Origin: Heligmosomoides polygyrus polygyrus
Lineage: Eukaryota; Nematoda; Chromadorea; Rhabditida; Heligmosomidae
Reading direction: 5' to 3'
Assembly (NCBI GenBank): GCA_947396885.1
Contig: OX377203.1
Span: 11,776,263-11,840,262, forward strand
Length of the DNA stretch: 64,000 bases
Below are positions 60,090 through 64,000 of this stretch, in pieces. Both the position numbers and the translations under genes were made by a program. Every line of letters begins with the position of its first letter. The stretch's first letter is position 1. The notes beneath the pieces were generated by a model. That model ran no database searches. It was not told where the DNA came from and saw only the letters and a program-made list of their open reading frames with translations.

Positions 60090-60590
60090 GTGTCACCTAC
60101 TTTGTGTCGAGAGGGGTCAGAAGACGTGTCGCCGATGTCACGCAAAGAGCGTCCGAGTTCCGAACATGTGTCATCGACGTCGTGAAAGCTAACGTCCGAG
60201 TTCAGAAAAGGTGTCACCGACGTCGTTCAGCAGGGGTCTGGGCTCAGAAAAGGTGTCACCGATGTCGCGAAAGGCCTGTCCGGATTCAGACGACGTGTCA
60301 CCGATGTCGCGCCAGGGGTTCCGGATTCACACGACGTGTCAACGATGTCGCTCAAAGCACATCCGATTTGAGAAGACATGTCAACAACGTCGTTTATGAA
60401 GTGCCTGGGTTCAGAAAGGTGTCACCGATGTCGCAAAAGGCCTGTACGGATTCAGACGATGTGTCACCGATGTCGCGCAAAGCACGTTCGGGTTGAGAAC
60501 ACATGTCACCGACGTTGTTCAACAGGCGTCCGGGTTAAGAAGATGTGTCACCCATGTCGCGCCAGGGGTTTCGGATCCACACGGCGTGTT
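60090..60590. repeat. 42-bp minisatellite (about 12 units)
   Basis: GTGTCACCGATGTCGC-type starts fall at about 60126, 60168, 60211, 60253, 60295, 60337, 60379, 60419, 60461, 60503 and 60545, nearly all 42 bases apart. Each unit ends TCCGGATTCAGACGAC or a variant. Because 42 is divisible by three, frames stay open on both strands (60104-60496 plus; 59969-60217 minus). These are consequences of the period, not evidence of a gene. Confidence 0.9.
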
Positions 60591-61370
60591 ACCAGTAAAG
60601 GGGACCGGTGAAGGATGTCGGTCCAGTAAGGGGGACCGGTAAAGGATTGACCAATAAAGAAGGGACCAGTGAAGAGGTACCAGGTGAAGGGGGGACCGTT
60701 GAGGAAGGGACCAGTAATGGGGAGCGGTGAAGGGGAGGGGGGGAAGGGGTCCAGTGAAGGGCAAACCGGTAAAAGGTTGACCAGTGAAGAAGGAACCAGG
60801 TGAAGGAGGGACCGATGAGGAAGGGACCAGTAATGGGGACCGGTGAAGGAGAGACGTCCGCGAGGGTGGGACTAGTAATAGGGATCGGTGAAGGATAGGG
60901 GACCAGTGAAGAGGGGACCAGTAAAAGAAGATCCAGTGAAAGTGGGAGCAGTAGTAAGGACCGACGAAGGAGGAGGGAACTTGTGAACGGTGAACCGGAA
61001 AAGGGCTGACAATAAACTGGAACCAGTGAACAGGGACCAGTAATGGGGGGACCAGTGAGGGTGGGACCGGCGAAGGAGGGGTGGGGGTCCAGTGAAGGAG
61101 GACCTGTAAAGGGTTGGCCAATAAAGGGGAGAGCAGTGAAGGTAATAGTGGCCAGTAATGGGGAGCGGTAAAAGGTGGAAGTCCAGTGGAGGGAGACCAA
61201 TAAATGGGGTACCGGTGAATTACCAGTCAAGAGGGAACCAGTAAGGGAGCAAATAAAGGGAAGACCATTTAAGGTGGTTCAGTAAAGGATAGAACCATTA
61301 AAGGGGCCCAGTAAAGGGGAAGTGAAGTGAAGGGGACCAGTAAAGCGGACCAATAAGGGGACCAGTATTT
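60590..61370. repeat. Degenerate GGGACCAGT(G)AAGG minisatellite
   Basis: The stretch is built of GGACCAGTAAAGG, GACCGGTGAAGG and similar units of about 13-20 bases, repeated for some 780 bp with almost no T-rich interruptions. Antisense frames of 200-213 codons (60519-61230, rich in P, L, V, S, H, W) are artefacts of the repeat. Confidence 0.85.
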
Positions 61371-61440
61371 TCTCTCGGTGTCGTCGAACGTGACGTCAGA
61401 AAACGTGCTACAGACTCGTGCTACGCGTGTTCGGGTGCAA

Positions 61441-62399
61441 TAGGCGTGTCATAGGCGCCGTGGCAACGTCGTTGCACGTAGGTCGGGGCTCAGCGAATGT
61501 GTCACAGACGTTATCCAATGTGCATTCGGATCCAGTAGACGTGCCACAGAAACGACTTTGCACAGCATCCGTGAGATTTTCAGATGACTTTTTAAAGGTT
61601 TCGTGCTGCAACGAGTGTGCGCGTTCTTGATTCTCACTTCCGTTTTCTGCCGGCACCCAGCACATGGGTAAGGGGCATTGATGGAGTGGGTGCGGGAGGG
61701 GGGAAGGAAGAATGAGTAAAGGAATCGGAGTAATGTTATTCCCTTCGGACTGTGAACGGTATCGAGCTGTCTACCAATAGCAATTCCATTTGTGTTTCCG
61801 CTGATCAAGCACTTCGGATTAAAACACTCTTCATCTGCTCCTCTCCATATGTAAAACGAGTACTTCAGAAAAAGAATCCGCTTAACGTGCGATAGAAGGT
61901 GTATAGACCCCATAGGAGCACTTTTGAGGATTCTGCCCTACCGTATCCCGATGTATCATTCTACATAGAAAAACCAGTTTTTCTACTGTAATGAATAAGA
62001 GAAGGCCTAGAAAAGACAAGAAAACTGTCGTATGTTCTATTGTCAGGGTTTCTGGGCAAAGCCCCCAACCAGACGTTTGGCGGCCGGCAGGCAGTTGGAT
62101 GTCTGGTTATCAATAAGGCAGTTTGAACGGTTTGCTAGCAGAACAGTACTTATTGTTGGATATGGTCTCTGTTGAGGCAGGGCCACATTATTTGGGCGAA
62201 GGACGGCTGCTGGCAATTTACCAGTAGCACGGTAGCCCCACATGCGTTTGCGATGGAGCGCGAAATCGTCCAAGAGCGCAGAAGCAGGGAAAGGACTCTA
62301 GGGTGGGTGTCATCCAAGCTGCTCGTGTGGGAACTGTTTTCGTCGCTCAGGGGGGGGGGTGGAATCCACAGCTGGGTTCTGCCAAACCGCATACAGCTG
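61441..62399. other. No gene recognised
   Basis: A minus-strand frame at 61449-61913 (154 codons, from MGSIHLLSHVKRILFLKYSF) overlaps other open frames and shows no family. Its 3' part lies over further GTCACAGACGTT-type minisatellite-like sequence (61440-61560). It is not called as a gene. Confidence 0.3.
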
Positions 62400-62674
62400 G
62401 AAAAATTGGCAGAAAACGCCTGAAAATTGTGTAGACGTTAAACTTCCTGAGATCTCATCCAGTCAGTTGAAGTGCAAAAACACCACCATGCATAGGAACC
62501 GAACCCTCGACCTCTATCGCTCGGAAGATTTAGGCGAAGGGTGGCTGTTAGCAGCATGCCCAGCAACGCACGCGACACAACCGCTTGCATTCCACTTTGG
62601 CGGCGGAGCGCGGACGTCATGCGCTTCGTGTCTTTTATGCACCCGCGACGGCGCCGTCTTTAAGCAGCTCGTGG
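62400..62674. repeat. Partial tRNA-core repeat
   Basis: CAGTCAGTTGAAGTGCAAAA and ATAGGAACCGAACCCTCGAC correspond to 36051-36110, including the T-arm-like GAACCGAACCC. The outer arms are not present. Frames at 62359-62679 and antisense are read-throughs. Confidence 0.5.
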
Positions 62675-62821
62675 CTTGAAAAGTGTCCAGTTTGATTTTA
62701 AAAGCGACCAATTTGACGTGAGAGGCAGGCCGTTAAGTGATACCGACCACTGATCCCTTGTATATATACCTCTCTCACGTCAAATTGGTCGCTTTTAAAA
62801 TCAAACTGGACACTTTTCAAG
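62675..62821. repeat. Perfect 50-bp inverted repeat
   Basis: Positions 62675-62724 (starting CTTGAAAAGTGTCCAGTTTG) are exactly complementary to 62772-62821 over all 50 bases, separated by 47 bases that include TATATATACC. The arms contain the GTGTCCA(A/G)TTTGA unit that forms the tandem ends of the neighbouring element. Confidence 0.9.
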
Positions 62822-63628
62822 TCAAATTGGACACTATTCTATGTTTGCCGGAAGTTTTTCAAATCAGACCGCACTAAACATTCTCTAGAAATGTTAGGAT
62901 AATTTTTTGTTCAAGGAAGATTTTAGTATAACTTTCTTTGAAGTTTTCGTTCTTCTACCCAATAAGTGAACGCATTGCTAGAAATTTTATGAAAATTTCT
63001 AACAATTTTGTACAACTACTAATATTTTTTGAGGAAAAACAATGATTCGAAACTCGTTTTAAAGAGTAGGAAGGTGGCTATTTTTTGTTACCAATACCGA
63101 GATTGTCCTCGTCCGAAACTTTGGGAATTCGATTGATGGCAAACGTTCTGTTTGCATGCATTTTCACGTCTGCAAATGGTGCAACATGAACAATTGAAAA
63201 AACACACATACCTTAACTTTCTTGTTGCATTATTTACACTACCAATCAAATAAAAGTTGCATTTAACTTTCGAGTACATGGCACAATCCGGTATTTTAAT
63301 GCAAGACATGATTGATGCCTTGCTGCGCTTTAAGACAACATTTAATTTATTATTATTTCTACGAAAAATTATAAAATTATTGCTCATGTTCGGGCAGATG
63401 AACTTAAAAAATTCAAAGAAAGTTTTACCAAATGTTCCCTAAATTATTATACGAACTATCTTAGTGAGCTTATAGTTTACCCTGCCTAAAGGTCATTTCG
63501 ATTTGGAAGAGTTCGCTTTGATATCAAAGGTCTCAGGCTAGCTTAGAAGAGTGTCCAATTTGACGTGAAAAGTGTCCAATTCGGTTTGAAAGTGTCCAAT
63601 TTGATTTGAAAAAGTGTCCAATTCAACG
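62790..63628. mobile_element. Transposon-like element with tandem GTGTCCAATTTGA ends
   Basis: The left side reads AAACTGGACACTTTTCAAG, TCAAATTGGACACTATTC. The right side (63549-63628) has four direct units of GTGTCCAATTTGACGTGAAA type in the opposite orientation. Between them lies AT-rich DNA matching, in inverse, the 2.3-2.9 kb repeat. No transposase is recognisable. Elements with inverted arrays of short tandem units at both ends fit a non-autonomous foldback class. Confidence 0.55.
63549..63628. repeat. Tandem GTGTCCAATTTGA units (four, about 21-22 bp)
   Basis: GTGTCCAATTTGACGTGAAA, GTGTCCAATTCGGTTTGAAA, GTGTCCAATTTGATTTGAAA and GTGTCCAATTCAACG follow one another directly. The first ten bases are invariant and the rest varies. 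Confidence 0.85.
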
Positions 63629-64000
63629 GGGAAATGGTATATCTTGTACTGCATGTTGTTTTTGTTTTTGCTTCATTGTATTGCGTGCATGCTGTTTGTT
63701 TCTAATCTTTGCCTTCTGCAGATATAATAAATAAATAGATAGAAAAATATGATTCTCCTGCTCTACATTGGCCCAAAAAATGGCTGACATAGCTCCAAAT
63801 CGCTCGCTTCGCGTGTCGTTTCGAAGTCCTGCGTGACAGCACCCGCGTTCGACAGTGTGGGCCAGCACTTTCAGTTTAAGTGTTGTCTCATGCCGATACC
63901 TGTGGCTGAGTGTTTTCCTTTTATTTCATTTGTACTTGGTGTTTCCCTGATCTCATTTTTGCGTTTCCGTTCCACCTTCTATGCGCTCTACCGCATTCAA
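63629..64000. other. No gene recognised
   Basis: AT-rich DNA containing TAATAAATAAATAGATAG (63724-63741). The minus-strand frame at 63623-63868 has no recognisable domain. Confidence 0.4.

Larger units (their letters stand above)
59982..61440. mobile_element. Minisatellite-bearing repeat, possibly Helitron-like and non-autonomous
   Basis: It starts TCCTACTATATATAAAAGAG after an A and is followed by TCTGTCCTTCCGTCTGTCCG, then by two minisatellites. The 36801-37950 repeat shares the TATATATAAAAGAG start, the TGTCTGTC tract and the GACCAGT array. The 3' end is not defined, so boundaries and Helitron membership are inference. Confidence 0.35.

Noticed and set aside
60104..60496. 130-codon plus-strand ORF rich in Cys, His and Arg
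   Set aside because: It is a direct consequence of a 42-bp tandem repeat whose period is divisible by three; other frames are open too.
60090..60590. CRISPR-like regular repeats
   Set aside because: There are no unique spacers, the units vary throughout, and the window is clearly eukaryotic.
60519..61230. 200- and 213-codon minus-strand ORFs rich in Pro, Leu and Ser
   Set aside because: They are translations of the GACCAGT minisatellite in two frames, with no start context or domain.
61449..61913. 154-codon minus-strand ORF
   Set aside because: It overlaps another open frame, partly covers minisatellite-like DNA, and has no recognisable domain or splice context.

Overview
The window looks like a stretch of nematode chromosome, most probably clade V and strongylid (hookworm-like). 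Three lines of evidence support this. A full-length RTE-class retrotransposon has an ORF of the kind common in strongylid genomes. Two exons of a CAP-domain gene (SCP/TAPS, the family of Ancylostoma-secreted proteins) are joined by a short intron ending in the nematode acceptor TTTTTTCAG. A 22-nt stretch on the minus strand is identical to the nematode spliced leader SL1. No bacterial operons, rRNA, CRISPR arrays or complete host gene were recognised. The species is not determined.

The window is a transposon graveyard with a few host exons. 0-12 kb: palindromic MITEs, a Merlin MITE with a perfect 8-bp target-site duplication (TSD) at 3.0-3.8 kb, a 1-kb foldback at 4.7-5.8 kb, a CR1 tail, and a tRNA-derived SINE split by a MITE. 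12-19 kb: a possible secreted-protein ORF, modules rich in ATCGATCGAT and CCGTGCGTCC, and two candidate exons on the minus strand. 19.1-22.2 kb: an apparently intact RTE element with a 1013-aa endonuclease/reverse transcriptase ORF and a perfect 19-bp TSD, nested in an older foldback. 23-28 kb: palindromic repeats with a tRNA-like core, and a duplicated foldback carrying a second Merlin MITE. 28-36 kb: more ATCGATCGAT modules, a 211-bp tandem array, and candidate minus-strand exons at 32.8, 34.5 and 35.1-35.6 kb. 36-43 kb: a minisatellite-bearing Helitron-like repeat and a 900-bp deleted mariner. 43-48.5 kb: an inverted duplication of a CR1 tail plus a foldback, into which a 2044-bp Merlin transposon inserted (GACACATG duplicated). 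Its transposase keeps all three catalytic residues but has two in-frame TGA codons. 48.6-58.7 kb: four further mariner relics of different lineages, the CAP exons at 51.2-51.5 kb, and an SL1 sequence at 55.2 kb. 59.9-61.4 kb: a 42-bp minisatellite and a GACCAGT array. 62.4-63.6 kb: a perfect 50-bp inverted repeat and an element ending in tandem GTGTCCAATTTGA units.

The main story is a two-tier Merlin system: an autonomous-type element plus MITEs sharing its GGCACTA termini, 8-bp TSD behaviour and internal repeat units. Uninterrupted paralogous copies of two of the target sites are preserved in the same window. Host-exon calls, apart from the CAP exons, rest on splice signals and open frames only and are weak.
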